Shown here: one piece after another, positions 30,603 through 40,887 of the stretch | Numbering within the stretch: position 1 is the stretch's first letter | Layout of the letters: each line of letters opens with the position of its first letter | Assembly: GCA_012931725.1 (NCBI GenBank) | Contig: CM022951.1 | Span: 77,554,453 to 77,618,452, forward strand | Reading direction: 5' to 3' | Length of the DNA: 64,000 bases | DNA from: Litsea cubeba | Taxonomy: Eukaryota > Streptophyta > Magnoliopsida > Laurales > Lauraceae | Program-made: the position numbers and the translations under genes | Notes under the pieces: generated by a model | The model's database searches: none | Seen by the model: only the letters and a program-made list of their open reading frames with translations | What the model was told of the DNA's origin: nothing

Positions 30603-32271
30603 TGATGAGTGTTAAATATTGCACATTTTATCCTTCATTAGTACGGGTTTTATCAGCATCTCATATGCATATCATTTGCATCACAAAGAGATTTTATCAT
30701 TATCACATTAAATGAATTATCGAATTATCATGCATAAATTTGATTATTTATAGTGCATTTTTATGCAATTTCTCTTGTGTAGGTGGATCCTACGACTACC
30801 CAACCTTCCGGCTAGTATCCTGAGGCATCAAGAAGAGATTTCAATAAATAAGTTACATGAAGAAATCTTGGTGAAGTGTTAAAGAATTCCAAAATAAGAG
30901 CATAAGACTTTAAGGATAGAAGAAGTCATTTTCTAAGACAAAGAAGTGGTTAGTGTATTGGTTAGAACTTGGGTTCCTATGAAATAGATAATGGGTTCAA
31001 ATCCCAACAATTACATTTTCTCTCCACCATTTGAAAGGATATGAGCCAATCAAAAGCCAGGACATGGGAAGGAAACTTTGTTGCAATCAATCAAATAAAA
31101 GCAATCCTTGTGAATGAAAATGAGCCAATCAAATGTCTGCAAAGTTTTTATAAATTGAAATTTTTTTGTAGAGAAGAAGGAGATCTTTGGCAAGTTAGTC
31201 TTTTAGCAATTTTATTTTACCTTTCTAAACCTTTAGATTGTAGTTAGGAACTTCTTTGTAACTAATCTAGAGTGTGTGTGTGTAATTGAAGATCATTAAT
31301 GAAGATTTGGAGCTCTTTCTTGATGTTTAGCGGCTAAAGCTCTTGAATTAGGCTCTTCTTTTGAAGCTAAGTAATGTGATTAGTTAAATTCCATGCATGT
31401 TTTAGTTTAAATTCCCTACTTGTGCCTAATTGATTAGTAAAACTTAGATCTAGTTGTGCTAATCTCTCTCATTTCTCATGCTCTATCTCTGCATTTGATG
31501 CTTGTATAATCTCAATTGATGCTTTGTAGTTTGATTAAGTTCTCTCACATAGCATGCTCTAGTGCCCTTATCTTTGATCTTTTATTCCTTGATTTTGATG
31601 AATTATTGTTAGGATAGCTATATGATGATTTAGGATTTTGGCCTTTGATTTTCTTTAATTTGGTCTTTATTATTATATCATCCAATCCAATTAGGTAAGA
31701 GATTGCTAATTGGATTGTAGATTTGGAAATTGAATTAGAACATGCATTATTTGAAATAATTATATACTTAGTCGATTTTGGATTGTCTAATCTATTATTC
31801 TTATTGTTGTTAATTTAACTCTTTATTTGATTTGTTATTTTTACTTCTAGATTGTTAGATCTACACTTCACACCACTTTTTTTAAAGTCATACATATTTC
31901 ACACCACATCTTTACTTTAAATATTCTATTTTCACCACCATTCATCCACTAGTTTAGTGTAGTTTGTTAGATTAGCTTAGATCTTGTTAATTTCATATTT
32001 TAGATTAATAATTAGAGTAGTCTAATTGCTATTTTAGTTTTATTCTACATTTCATTTAGTTTAATTTCATTTTTCACACATAGTTTATTAGTTTTAATTA
32101 TTCACTTCAATTGTCTATTTTAGCTATATCTTAGTTCAATTCTACTTAAATTGGATTCATTACTTGTTCCATCCTCTCTTCGTGGGATCGATAATCCGGA
32201 CTCTTTAGTCCTTTACTACTTGACAACACCGTAGTCTTGCGGTTAAAAGTTGCACATATAAGTGTCGATCA
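30603..32271. repeat. Solo LTR (1669 bp), Ty3/gypsy-like, orientation uncertain
   Basis: TGATGAGTGTTAAATATTGC at the start and GTGTCGATCA at the end, flanked by TACGG/TACGA (one mismatch). The CTTCGTGGGATCGATAATCC text near 32180 is typical of the 3' part of Athila/Tat-type LTRs, suggesting plus orientation. No primer site or polypurine tract adjoins either end. Confidence 0.55.
30951..31004 (+). other. tRNA-like A/B box pair inside the solo LTR
   Basis: TAGTGTATTGG (A-box-like) and GGGTTCAAATCCC (B-box, close to GGTTCRANNCC) lie about 40 bases apart. They could mark a tRNA-derived SINE or a tRNA remnant. No cloverleaf could be drawn, so it is not called a tRNA gene. Confidence 0.3.
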
Positions 32272-32438
32272 TACGACATCGCGTCGCATAACCTGAACGC
32301 AGGAAGAAGGGCTTCTGATTTTGGATTGCAGAAATCGCAAAGACAACAACAACTCTTACGTTCCTTTTCACAACAACTCTTACGTTCCTTTTCATTTCTT
32401 CTTCATATTTTTCGTCCCAAAAACCCAATCTTCCATCC

Positions 32439-32838
32439 ATGGCTTCGTCAGTTGCAGCGATTCGTCCTATTGTCAACGACCAATCCCTTAAGGGCGACAT
32501 GGACATGGATGGATCCAGCACCGTTCCTTTTTAAGTTGTCATGAAGGCCGCTATTAATCCCGACATCGTCAACTTCATCCACTCCAACATCTCCAAGAAC
32601 CGATTCTCCATTAACCAGAAGCGATTCGCCATTGCTTTCGCTCTCGCCCCATCGACGGTCCAATCTCTCGTCCTTGCCAGTGGCTACCGCATCGAATTAG
32701 TCCTTGAGCTCCCTCTTGTCATCTCCGGTTCCACCGAATCTATGGAGAAGACCACAGCTAATATCAAGGTGCACGTAGATCGGTGGTTTCCCGATGCCGA
32801 GAAGGCTAAGGACAGCCAAGCGATTCAAGCTGGAAAGC
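32439..32838 (+). pseudogene. Captured fragment of ribosomal protein L4 (RPL4)
   Basis: The frame from the ATG at 32439 begins MASSVAAIRPIVNDQSLKGD and, after a TAA at 32532-32534, continues KAAINPDIVNFIHSNISKN, the N-terminus of eukaryotic 60S protein L4. About 50 family residues are then absent and the frame resumes at INQKRFAIAFALA, IELVLELPLVISGS and PDAEKAKDS, later parts of L4. RPL4 lines the ribosomal exit tunnel; this copy cannot make it. No introns are visible, so capture from cDNA or from within an exon cannot be told apart. Confidence 0.72.
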
Positions 32839-32990
32839 GCGGCGGTTCTTGCGTTCTTCTCTGGGGCTATCTTCTGCAGCGTCTTTTACTTCTATTCGAA
32901 GTCTGGAACTCTTCCTCTGAGATCGTCTTCTTCAATTTGCTTCTTAGGCTCCAATCTAAAACAACAACTAAATTAGGACTCCGTGTCCCA
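32839..32990 (+). pseudogene. Second captured coding-like fragment, unidentified
   Basis: Right after the RPL4 piece a frame reads VLAFFSGAIFCSVFYFYSKS, a single membrane-anchor-like hydrophobic segment followed by Ser/Arg. It resembles the N-terminal anchor of Golgi-type enzymes, but the gene is not recognised. Confidence 0.3.
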
Positions 32991-33029
32991 TGAGGGTCTG
33001 CCAGTTGTGTCGGTTTGCAAAATCAGATT

Positions 33030-33260
33030 TTTGTCAAATTTAGCTGAGTTTCTCTCAAATTTATCTGAGTTTTTATCAAATTTATCTGAGTTTTTATCAA
33101 ATTTAGCTGAGTTTATTTCAAATTTATCTGAGTTCTGGATAAATCTATCTGAGCTTTTCGCTATTTATCTAAGTTCTGGAATAAATTTATCTGAGTTCTA
33201 AACAAATTTATCTGAGTTTTTGACAAACTTATTTGAATTTTTGAAAAATACGGCCTAATT
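33030..33260 (+). repeat. 21-bp minisatellite with TTATCTGAGTTT core
   Basis: Around ten units of about 21 bp, in register with a 7-residue repeat if translated (FLSNLSE). It decays into T-rich sequence by about 33480. The core is shared with 5530-5830 in the first MULE. Confidence 0.8.
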
Positions 33261-33689
33261 TAACTAAGTTTTTGGCAAATTTAACTAGGTTTTTGAACGA
33301 ATAATTATGTGTTTTTGGTAAGTTTATTTGTATTTTCTTAGATCTATTTGTGTTTTTGGATTTTACTTGTGTCTTTTGAAATTTATTTATATTTTTTAAA
33401 ATAAATTTAACAGAGTTTTGACCAAATACTTGAGTTTTTGGCAAATTTTTTTAAATTTTGGAAAATTGATTTATCTTGGTTTTGGAGAATTTGAATTTTG
33501 AAATTATTATATTTTTTTAAATTTATTTGTGTTATTTTGAGATTTATTTGTGTGTTTTTAGAATTTATTTGAAAATCTCCTTAATTGGAATCCATTAATC
33601 GTGACCAATTAAATGGTAGTTGACCATTATTAATGAGATATCCCACTAATCATGGGATATTTAAAAAAATAATAAATGATACATTTTAG

Positions 33690-33775
33690 GCATGAGAAAA
33701 TGTGAAAAGGACCTTTGGCTGCATGACTTTTTTTGTGGACTGTTTCCAACAAAGTCATGCTATGAGGGACCTCCC
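33690..33775 (+). repeat. Candidate right end of the Pack-MULE
   Basis: Diverged match, same orientation, to the right end of the first MULE: GGACCT, GGCTGCA, GACTT, GTGGAC and GGGACCT blocks in the same order. Weak by eye. Confidence 0.35.
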
Positions 33776-33979
33776 ATCGAAGCCCCATTTAAATTTCATG
33801 TATGGAGAATTTGAAACTCTCCAAATGCTAGCCCCCACATGAAATTTCAAATCCTCATTCTCATCTACCATTGAGTTATGCGTTTCAACTAACCTGCAGT
33901 CTCCAATTTCTACCCCACCCAAACGGAAATCCCGGATCCACCACTGATTGTGCCCATAATCTTTCTAACTGATCCCAAA

Positions 33980-34210
33980 TCAGTAATCCTGGACAGTGAG
34001 GCCCATAAAGATGGGGTGAGAAAGAAATAGTGGGGCAGCTAGCAAGGGAGTTAGTCCATCTCCATAGACTTCTAGCATAGCTGCATTAAAAAAGAGGTGG
34101 TTATCTCATTCACTTTCATTTAAACAGAGAGGACGGCATGAGGCCAAAGGAATCCCAATCAGCTGAGCCCATAAACTGATAGGGAAATTCGTATGAATCA
34201 ATTTCCAACC
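33980..34210 (-). pseudogene. LINE-type reverse transcriptase C-terminal (zf-RVT) remnant
   Basis: The minus strand reads GWKLIHTNFPISLWAQLIGI then CRPLCLNESE, a stop and DNHLFFNAAM, matching the zinc-binding zf-RVT region of plant LINE or LINE-derived RT proteins (C-x2-C then HLFF). One stop, no flanking LINE sequence recognised. Confidence 0.5.
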
Positions 34211-35850
34211 AAAGATTGACCATGAGGGGCAGAGGAAGGGATTCCAAACCATGGAGGACTAGGCCTTATTCTCGTTTCTAGATAGCACAAGGATCCACAC
34301 TGGGCCACCTTTTTGCCCTTTGCAGAACCAAATGACCATCCAGGCTTATATGCTTGATGAGGATCTGTTTGGATGCACTTGTTAAGAGTCATTTTGAATT
34401 TGAATTGATTATGGGGAATACAAATCATGTGAGATTTTCGTTTTCAAATTGAATTACAAAAGGAAACCATATTATATTGCCAGCCTCAAGGAATCTTGAT
34501 CGTGCAAGACACTTGTATAATTGAGAAAATATAGTTAGAATTGAATCGAGCAACCAATTGCAAAATTGAACCTGAAAGCCAGATTGTGCAGATACTTATT
34601 TAATTGAAAAAAAAAAAATTAAAATATAGTCGAAATTGAGAGTAAAATCAAGCAATCAATTGCAAAATTAAGTCCCGATTTTGGGATCAAATTGCCCTTG
34701 GTTAATATATATTAATAAATTTTCTTTCATGGTTGCATGCCTATTTTAAGTTTAAAGGCCATCTTTGTTTGTATGAAATTGTATTCCTAGTAGACATCAA
34801 ACGTTAAGAAATTAATAGACATCAAACAATCAAAAAGCCAAAGATCCATGATTTTGAATCCAATCAATCAAACCTTGATGAAAATTGATAACATGCAATC
34901 ATGTTAGTAAACTAATTCCTAGAAAAGTTAAAAAGCATCCCGTCTATATATAGCCTTATATCATTCAGCTCTCTTCTCTCAAATATTCCTTACATAAAGC
35001 CCAATTTTTTCTAACAATGGGCCATTAGCTAGGAGTGATATTTCGACCTTCAAGACCGCCCGTTTGGCACTTTACTAGATTAGTAAAAGTCAAGTAAAGA
35101 CTCTATTTTTCAGACAAGGGGTCACATCAATATCACTTTAATTCAAAACTTCCTCCATCTTTTTTTTAAAAAAAAAGTAAAAAAAAAATTCCCTTTTTCA
35201 CTAAAAGAGTAAAAGACAAAAAACTATACTTTCCTATATAGAAAGTCAAAAAAGATTTCAAACCAAACAACTAAAAATAAAATATCATCATAATCTCATT
35301 ATATTTTATTCTCTCTTGACTTAATGCTTTACAACACTTTATTTTACATGTAAAATTACCAAACGGAAGAGGATCAATCATTGGGAATATGAAACTGAGG
35401 GCTTGTCCCGTTACCATTTCAAAATGCTTTAGTTTCTTTGCAAATTCTTAGCATTCCAAGTTCCCAACCCACCTAAAAGACCATAAAGGGCCTTTGGAAT
35501 TCTACCCCTTTAACGTTTTATAATGCTCAAGAGCATTTTGGAATTTAGGTGGGGACAATATTTGGAGAATTATGGTATTCTCTGTGTGAATGTGTTGACC
35601 TTACATAGAGCTATTTTTTGGAAGATTGAAATAGGATACCTAGAGCCATTTTATAATGAATTTCAAAGAAATTCACTTCCACACAAATTAAACGGGCACA
35701 AAAGGAACATTGGAAATTGATAAAAGATCTCAAAAATTAGGTTCAATCAACAATATCAAATCTTCACCACCTAATCCTAATTATATCTTCTGATAAAAAT
35801 TCAGTGTGATTCCCCCCATAAAAGAATCAAAGTTGCCCTCTAAATTGTCA
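34211..35850. other. Intronic AT-rich sequence, nothing identified
   Basis: No supportable frame or repeat end. The poly-A/T runs near 34610 and 35160 have no defined element attached. Confidence 0.5.
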
Positions 35851-36328
35851 GGAGCGGTTCCCAATCACTTCCTATTGTCACATCACTAGTGGCTACAATC
35901 ACTTTTGCTGCTGCTTTTACAGTGCCGAGAGGATACAAGAATGACAGCCCTTGTAAAGCCTTACCTGTCTTTATGAGAAACGCAGCGCTACAGGCTTTTG
36001 TGCTTTCAGATATCCTCGCCATTTGCAGTTCTATGGCCGCCACAGTACTCCTCGTCTATGCCCATGCCTATTCCGAGGATGCATTCAAGATTCATAATGC
36101 ATTACAGAAATGCTATTATATCTCAGGGGTTGCCATCCTTGCAACTATAAATGCTTTTGTGACTGCGTGTACGTGTTGACATCAAAAGAAAGCTTGTGGC
36201 TGGCAGTTACATCTTTGGTATTGGGCTTTGTTGTTCCACTCTTTCTCTTTTGCTATAGACGGGGTTTAGAAAAACTAAAATGGGATTTGTTTTGGAAGGA
36301 CAATGTCCACTACTCGTTCGAATCGTAG
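35851..36328 (+). pseudogene. ACD6-like exon 3 (PGG domain and membrane helices)
   Basis: Reads IVTSLVATITFAAAFTVPRG then YKNDSPC, the PGG signature with Arg in place of the first Gly (PRG for PGG). Hydrophobic helices follow (ALQAFVLSDILAICSSMAAT, YYISGVAILATINAF), then after a 1-base loss near 36166 VLTSKESLWLAVTSLVLGF and a stop at 36326-36328. In the family this part anchors the protein in the membrane. The exact acceptor is not certain. Confidence 0.72.
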
Positions 36329-36537
36329 AATTTTTATTTGCTAATCGGAGAGATAATGTCCAATAATTTATGTCAATTTGATCTAGGATGCTTTTGATTT
36401 CTCTCAATCAATAAACATTTTGTCTTGCTATGGGCCCATTTGTTTAAATGCGCGCAATATGTATTTACTGATTAAATCAATTCATAATCTTGCTAAGGGC
36501 CCATTTGTTTGAATGGATTTAAAATTCCTAAGAAACC

Positions 36538-37110
36538 TTGGTAAAATGGTTTCGGCCCTCGTGAAGGCTTACCTGAATACCTGTCTTTATGAGAAACGCA
36601 GCGCTACAGGCTTTTGTGCTTTCAAATATTCTCCCTTTTGCAGTTCTATGGCCGCCGCAGTACTTCTCGTCTATGACAGTGCCGTTTCCGAGGATGCATT
36701 CAAGGTTTATTATGCGTTAAAGACATGCTATTATATCTCAGTAGTTGCCATCCTTGCAACTATAACTGCTTTTCTGACTGCTGTGTATGTGTTGACATCA
36801 AAAGAAAGCTTGTGGCTGTAAGTTACATCTCTGCTATTGGGCTTTGTTTTTCCACTCTTTCTTTTTTGCTTTAGACGGCGTTTAGAAAAACGAAAATGGA
36901 ATTTATATGTGAAGGACGACGTAGAATTTTTATTTGCTCATCAGAGAGATAATGTCTAATATTTTTTTGTCAATTTGATCTAGGATGATGCTTTTGTTTA
37001 GTTTCTCGTATTTATTGTTTAAATCAATTCATGATAGTCTTGCTAAGGGCCCATTTATTTGAATAGATTTAAAATTCCTAAGAAGCCATGGTAAAATGGT
37101 TTCGGATTAA
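36538..37110 (+). pseudogene. Tandem duplicate of ACD6-like exon 3
   Basis: Repeats the last exon from RNAALQAFVLSNILPFCSSM through VLTSKESLWL, then hits a TAA. It keeps the base lost at 36166 in the first copy. The flanks CTAAGGGCCCATTT and GGTAAAATGGTTTCGG occur after both copies, marking a local duplication of roughly 550-620 bp. The PGG start is missing from this copy. Confidence 0.75.
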
Positions 37111-37819
37111 GGATTATTAAAAAAGGTCCAAAACAGCTGAAGGATATAAGCTGGATATGTAAATAGGAGACATAGGTAATCAGGGTCATAACTTATCTAT
37201 GTTTTTAATTTTCGTCTTTATTTAATATATTTTCATTAAAAGGGTTATAGTTTAATAGCCATAATGAATGTTAACCTCTGTTTATTCAATTTTAGAATTC
37301 CTAGGTATCCATTTCATGCAAACATTTGTTTATTCAATTTTAGAATTCCTAGGCATCCATTTCATGCAAACATCTCACATTGATTATAGACTTCCATTTT
37401 TTGTAATTTGTTTTTGAGAAATTGAAGAACTAACTTACTCTTAAAAAAAAAAAAAACTATGCCTAAATGAGACTACTCTTCGATAAAGATGAAGGAGAAG
37501 AAAGATTCTGGTTGTGTGTGTGAGTCCTCCATTGTGTGGAAGGTCAAAACAACTTTTAGTTTAATTTCCAAAGATCTTGAACATGTTTCTTCAGAAAGAA
37601 ATATTCCTTATATATGTGACTGAGGTTTCCACCCAAATAGAAGTCCGATCGCCCAAAAAATAAAATCATCAGTGTTAAAGAAAAAAAAATGTTCTTACCA
37701 ATTTTATTGTTTGCTAATTTTATTTGCACTAAACAATAGAAAAATCCATTTGTCATAGAGAAGTGATAAATTTCTCACAAAAAAATGGATACACAGACAT
37801 GACTTTAAGGTGAAAATAT
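37111..37819. other. Intergenic AT-rich sequence with a 48-bp duplication
   Basis: Two tandem copies starting TGTTTATTCAATTTTAGAAT at about 37279 and 37327. Nothing else identified. Confidence 0.5.
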
Positions 37820-37824
37820 GTTAT
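37820..37824. repeat. Target site duplication, left copy (GTTAT)
   Basis: GTTAT before the left LTR and again at 42192-42196 after the right LTR. Confidence 0.9.
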
Positions 37825-38688
37825 TGTAGGTGCAAAAAATAACGACCCACAATAATGGGGGGTGCCTTAGAGGACTTACCCGAGTGAGATTAGGGACACC
37901 GATGCCTGTGCCTGGAGCCTGAGAAAAGGAAGGAGAAATGCAGGTCAGAGGACCCTGGCCTGGGCGGCGCAGGGCTCTCCGATGCCTAAGTTAGTGTATG
38001 AACTAAGCAGAGGGAGGAGATTTTTGGGGAAGAAGATGGCATACCAGAGTGGTAATGGCGTCCTCCTCTCCTTTGGAGAGGTAGCTGTGTTTATATAGAG
38101 GAAGAGGAGACAAAGGGGTTGTTGGCTGTCTTGTCATAGCCCACTTCGTCAGGTACTAGGGAGGCGCGGTCCGATCGTAGCCTGTCTGGTCCTGTCGTAG
38201 CCTGTCTTGTCCTGTTAGGCCATATCCTGGCGCTTTGGGAGCTGTGGAGGGCGATCTGTCAGGAGATATGGGCTGTCCCCCTTGTCTTGTCGCACGTGCT
38301 CTAGCGTGCTCAAGTGTCCAAGGGCGGACAGCTGTCAGGCCCTGCCTCGGCTAGTCCTGGCATCCTCACCGAGGTCGGGGAGCCGAGGTCGGAGAGGACC
38401 TTGACTGGTTAGAGCCCTTGCATAGACGCCGAAATGGAGGACCGGGGAGGAGTCCCTAGCCGAACTGGAGACGACCTGGCCGAGGTAGAGCTCAGCCGAG
38501 CTGGGAGCGTCCTGGCCAAGGTGGAAATGTCGTGCAAGGTGCCGAGATGAGTCTCTGGCCGGAGTGGGGGCACTTGGCCGAACTGGCGGACGTTGAGACG
38601 GGCCTTGCCGAGATGGCCTAGCTGGCGCCGGAGCATGAGATAGAGCATCCGGCCAGTCATCCGGTGAGTTCGGAAATATCCCCCCACA
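37825..38688 (-). repeat. 3' LTR of non-autonomous Tat element (864 bp)
   Basis: TGTAGGTGCAAAAAATAACG start shared with the autonomous Tat LTR; ends CCCCCCACA. TATATAAA (minus) at 38090-38097. The body is diverged from the autonomous LTR apart from the ends and GCCGAG-type words. Confidence 0.92.
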
Positions 38689-38861
38689 ATAGCCCCCCAG
38701 CTTCTGAGCTCCATAGACTGCTCTCTTGAGGTCAGAAGGTAAGTATCATGGAGGATGACTGGCTGGCAATGAACCGGAGCTGGAGGTTGGCATCACTGTG
38801 AAGCTGTAACAAGATGCCTCTGTCGAGCTGGAGAGTGCATTGTTGCTGAAAGCCAAGGGAG

Positions 38862-39131
38862 ATGGCTCATTTATTTAGGAGTATCTTGCTACTGCTGCTG
38901 AGGAGGAAGCAAGCTGATGAGGAGGCTGCTAAACCGGAGACTGGCACTGCTGCCGAGCCGGAGGAAGGATTTCCTGCCGTACTGGAGTCTGGCGCTGCTG
39001 TGGAGCTGCGAACTGGCATGAGGCCGAAACCGGAGACTGGCACTGCTGCCGAGCCGGAGGAAGGATTTCCTGCCGTGCTGGAGGCTGGCGCTGCTGTGGA
39101 GCTGCGAACTGGCATGAGGCCGAGGAGGTGA
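38862..39131 (+). CDS. Short antisense frame with a 32-residue tandem repeat
   Basis: 89 residues: a hydrophobic start (MAHLFRSILLLLLRRKQADE) then two copies of a 32-residue unit (ETGTAAEPEEGFPAVL core), encoded by a 96-bp direct repeat starting near 38935 and 39031. Position and strand match the antisense gene of the autonomous element, and the acidic/Ala/Pro composition resembles that protein's tail, so it may be a remnant. The coding status is doubtful. Confidence 0.25.
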   Translation: MAHLFRSILLLLLRRKQADEEAAKPETGTAAEPEEGFPAVLESGAAVELRTGMRPKPETGTAAEPEEGFPAVLEAGAAVELRTGMRPRR

Positions 39132-39389
39132 TACGGAACAATCTCTACTGCAATCTCGTCGAGCTGCCCTTAGCCGAAGTGGCCAGCTTTTGGCCGAGAC
39201 GAACTGTCTTGCGACAGTGGGTCGGAGATGAGCATAAGTTCGGCAACGGTCTTTGAGGGGTGTAAAAACCCTGACTTTAGGAATCTGACCTTGGCCGAAA
39301 TGGCTGGCTTTGCGCCGAGGTGGATCCATCGTTCCGCTGGACTCGGTTAGGCGAGTGTGAGTGCGGCGATGGCCTTCTTAGGGGTGTAT

Positions 39390-39960
39390 GAACCCAGACT
39401 TTAGGAAAGGCTGAGTGTAGGAACTGTAGGCCATTTCCAAGGCGTAGAGCCTGAGTGTGTCCAAGACACGGGGCTTTAGGAAAGGCTGAGTGTAGGAACT
39501 CTTCCATGCCGTTTCCAGGGCGGATGAACCCAAGAGTGTGTCCAAGACACGGGGCTTTAGGAAAGGCTTGAGTGTAGGAACTCTTCCATGCCGTTTCCAG
39601 GGCGGATGAACCCAAGAGTGTGTCCAAGACACGGGGCTTTAGGAAAGGCTTGAGTGTAGGAACTCTTCCATGCCGTTTCCAGGGCGGATGAACCCAAGAG
39701 TGTGTCCAAGACACGGGGCTTTAGGAAAGGCTTGAGTGTAGGAACTCTTCCATGCCGTTTCCAGGGCGGATGAACCCAAGAGTGTGTCCAAGACACGGGG
39801 CTTTAGGAAAGGCTTGAGTGTAGGAACTCTTCCATGCCGTTTCCAGGGCGGAGAGCCTAAGAGTGTGTCCGAGACACGGGGCTTTAGGAAAGGCTGAGTG
39901 TAGGAACTCTTCCATGCCGTTTCCAGGGCGGAGAGCCTTGTAGATGGGTGAAGACCCTGA
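39390..39960. repeat. Tandem array, 80-82 bp units with CTTTAGGAAAGGC core
   Basis: Cores at about 39471, 39552, 39634, 39716, 39798 and 39878 (spacing 81, 82, 82, 82, 80), with diverged units at both sides. Homologous to 15630-16090 in the autonomous Tat element. Confidence 0.92.
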
Positions 39961-40150
39961 GTTTAGGAATTGGCCGAGTGTCCGAACTCGAGGCCTTTTC
40001 CAGGGCTGTTAACCCTTGTCACTTGCTTTTCTGGCATTCGCCGAGATGGAGAGGCCCGGGTGTACGAACCCGAGGGCAGTCTCGATGGCATTAGCCGAGA
40101 CCAACATGAGGCCAAACCTGTGAAGCGCGTAGCTAGCACGAGGGCGATAC

Positions 40151-40880
40151 CAACATGAGGTCGTTAGATGCGGTCGAAACCATCATGAGGCCGAAACCAG
40201 CGTGAGGTGGAAACCAGCACGTGGGCGGACCAGCATGAGGTCGTCAGATGCGGTCAAGACTATCATGAGGCCGAAACCAGCGTGAGGTGAAGACCAGCAC
40301 GTGGACGGACCAGCATGAGGTCGTCAGATGCGGTCAAGACCATCATGAGGCCGAAACCAGCGTGAGGTGGAAACCAGCACGTGGGCGGACCAGCATGAGG
40401 TCGTCAGATGCGGTCAAGACCATCATGAGGCCGAAACCAGCGTGAGGTGAAGACCAGCACGTGGACGGACCAGCATGAGGTCGTCAGATGCGGTCGAAAC
40501 CATCATGAGGCCGAAACCAGAGTGAGGTGGAAACCAGCACGTGGACGGACCAGCATGAGGTCGTCAGATGCGGTCAAGACCATCATGAGGCCGAAACCAG
40601 CGTGAGGTGAAGACCAGCACGTGGACGGACCAGCATGAGGTCGTCAGATGCGGTCAAGACCATCATGAGGCCGAAACCAGCGTGAGGTGGAAACCAGCAC
40701 GTGGGCGGACCAGCATGAGGTCGTCAGATGCGGTCAAGACCATCATGAGGCCGAAACCAGCGTGAGGTGAAGACCAGCACGTGGACGGACCAGCATGAGG
40801 TCGTCAGATGCGGTCGAAACCATCATGAGGCCGAAACCAGCGTGAGGTGGAAACCAGCACGTGGACGGACCAGCATGAGG
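40151..40880. repeat. Strict 80-bp tandem array with a 160-bp higher-order period
   Basis: CAGCATGAGG starts recur at 40231 and every 80 bp to 40871; the first unit at 40151 is slightly diverged. Two unit types alternate (GTGGAAACCAGC versus GTGAAGACCAGC), mostly giving a 160-bp repeat. Each unit itself contains four degenerate ACCA(G/T)C-GAGG sub-blocks. No counterpart was seen in the autonomous Tat element. Confidence 0.93.
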
Positions 40881-40887
40881 TCGGAAG

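Larger units (their letters stand above)
30290..33775 (+). mobile_element. Probable Pack-MULE with captured gene fragments
   Basis: The left end (30290-30470) matches, inverted, the MULE end at 6680-6834 (AAATTAGCGAAAGGT, TGGTCCACTCAGCTAGACTT, GGACTAAA-type blocks). A diverged right end is proposed at about 33690-33775 (AAAAGGACCTTTGGCTGCA, GTGGAC, GAGGGACCT). Inside are an RPL4 fragment (32439-32838), a second unidentified gene fragment and a TTATCTGA minisatellite. A 1669-bp solo LTR interrupts it. No transposase was found. The exact right terminus and 9-bp target duplication are not established. Confidence 0.55.
9065..36328 (+). pseudogene. ACD6-like ankyrin-repeat membrane protein gene, disrupted
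   Basis: Plant ACD6-type proteins have N-terminal ankyrin repeats and a C-terminal PGG domain with several membrane helices, and act in salicylic-acid-linked defence. Here the N-terminal ankyrins (exon 1), later ankyrins (exon 2) and PGG/membrane part (exon 3) occur in the right order and strand. Splice phase between exons 1 and 2 is preserved. At least five frame breaks or stops interrupt the frame: about 9300, 9500, 27040, 27200 and 27290, plus a 1-base loss near 36166. The introns hold more than 20 kb of mobile elements. Best read as a decayed gene; an additional unrecognised exon between exons 2 and 3 is possible. Confidence 0.75.

Noticed and set aside
30951..31004. Functional tRNA gene
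   Set aside because: Only the A and B boxes fit; the acceptor and anticodon stems do not pair.
39277..39915. Several overlapping minus-strand frames with repeated peptides (HPPWKRHGRVPTLKPF type)
   Set aside because: Produced by translating the 82-bp tandem array; unit length is not a multiple of three, so the same peptide appears in shifting frames.
39390..40880. Regularly spaced repeats that superficially resemble a CRISPR array
   Set aside because: Units are contiguous 80-82 bp tandem repeats with no unique spacers, inside a plant LTR element.
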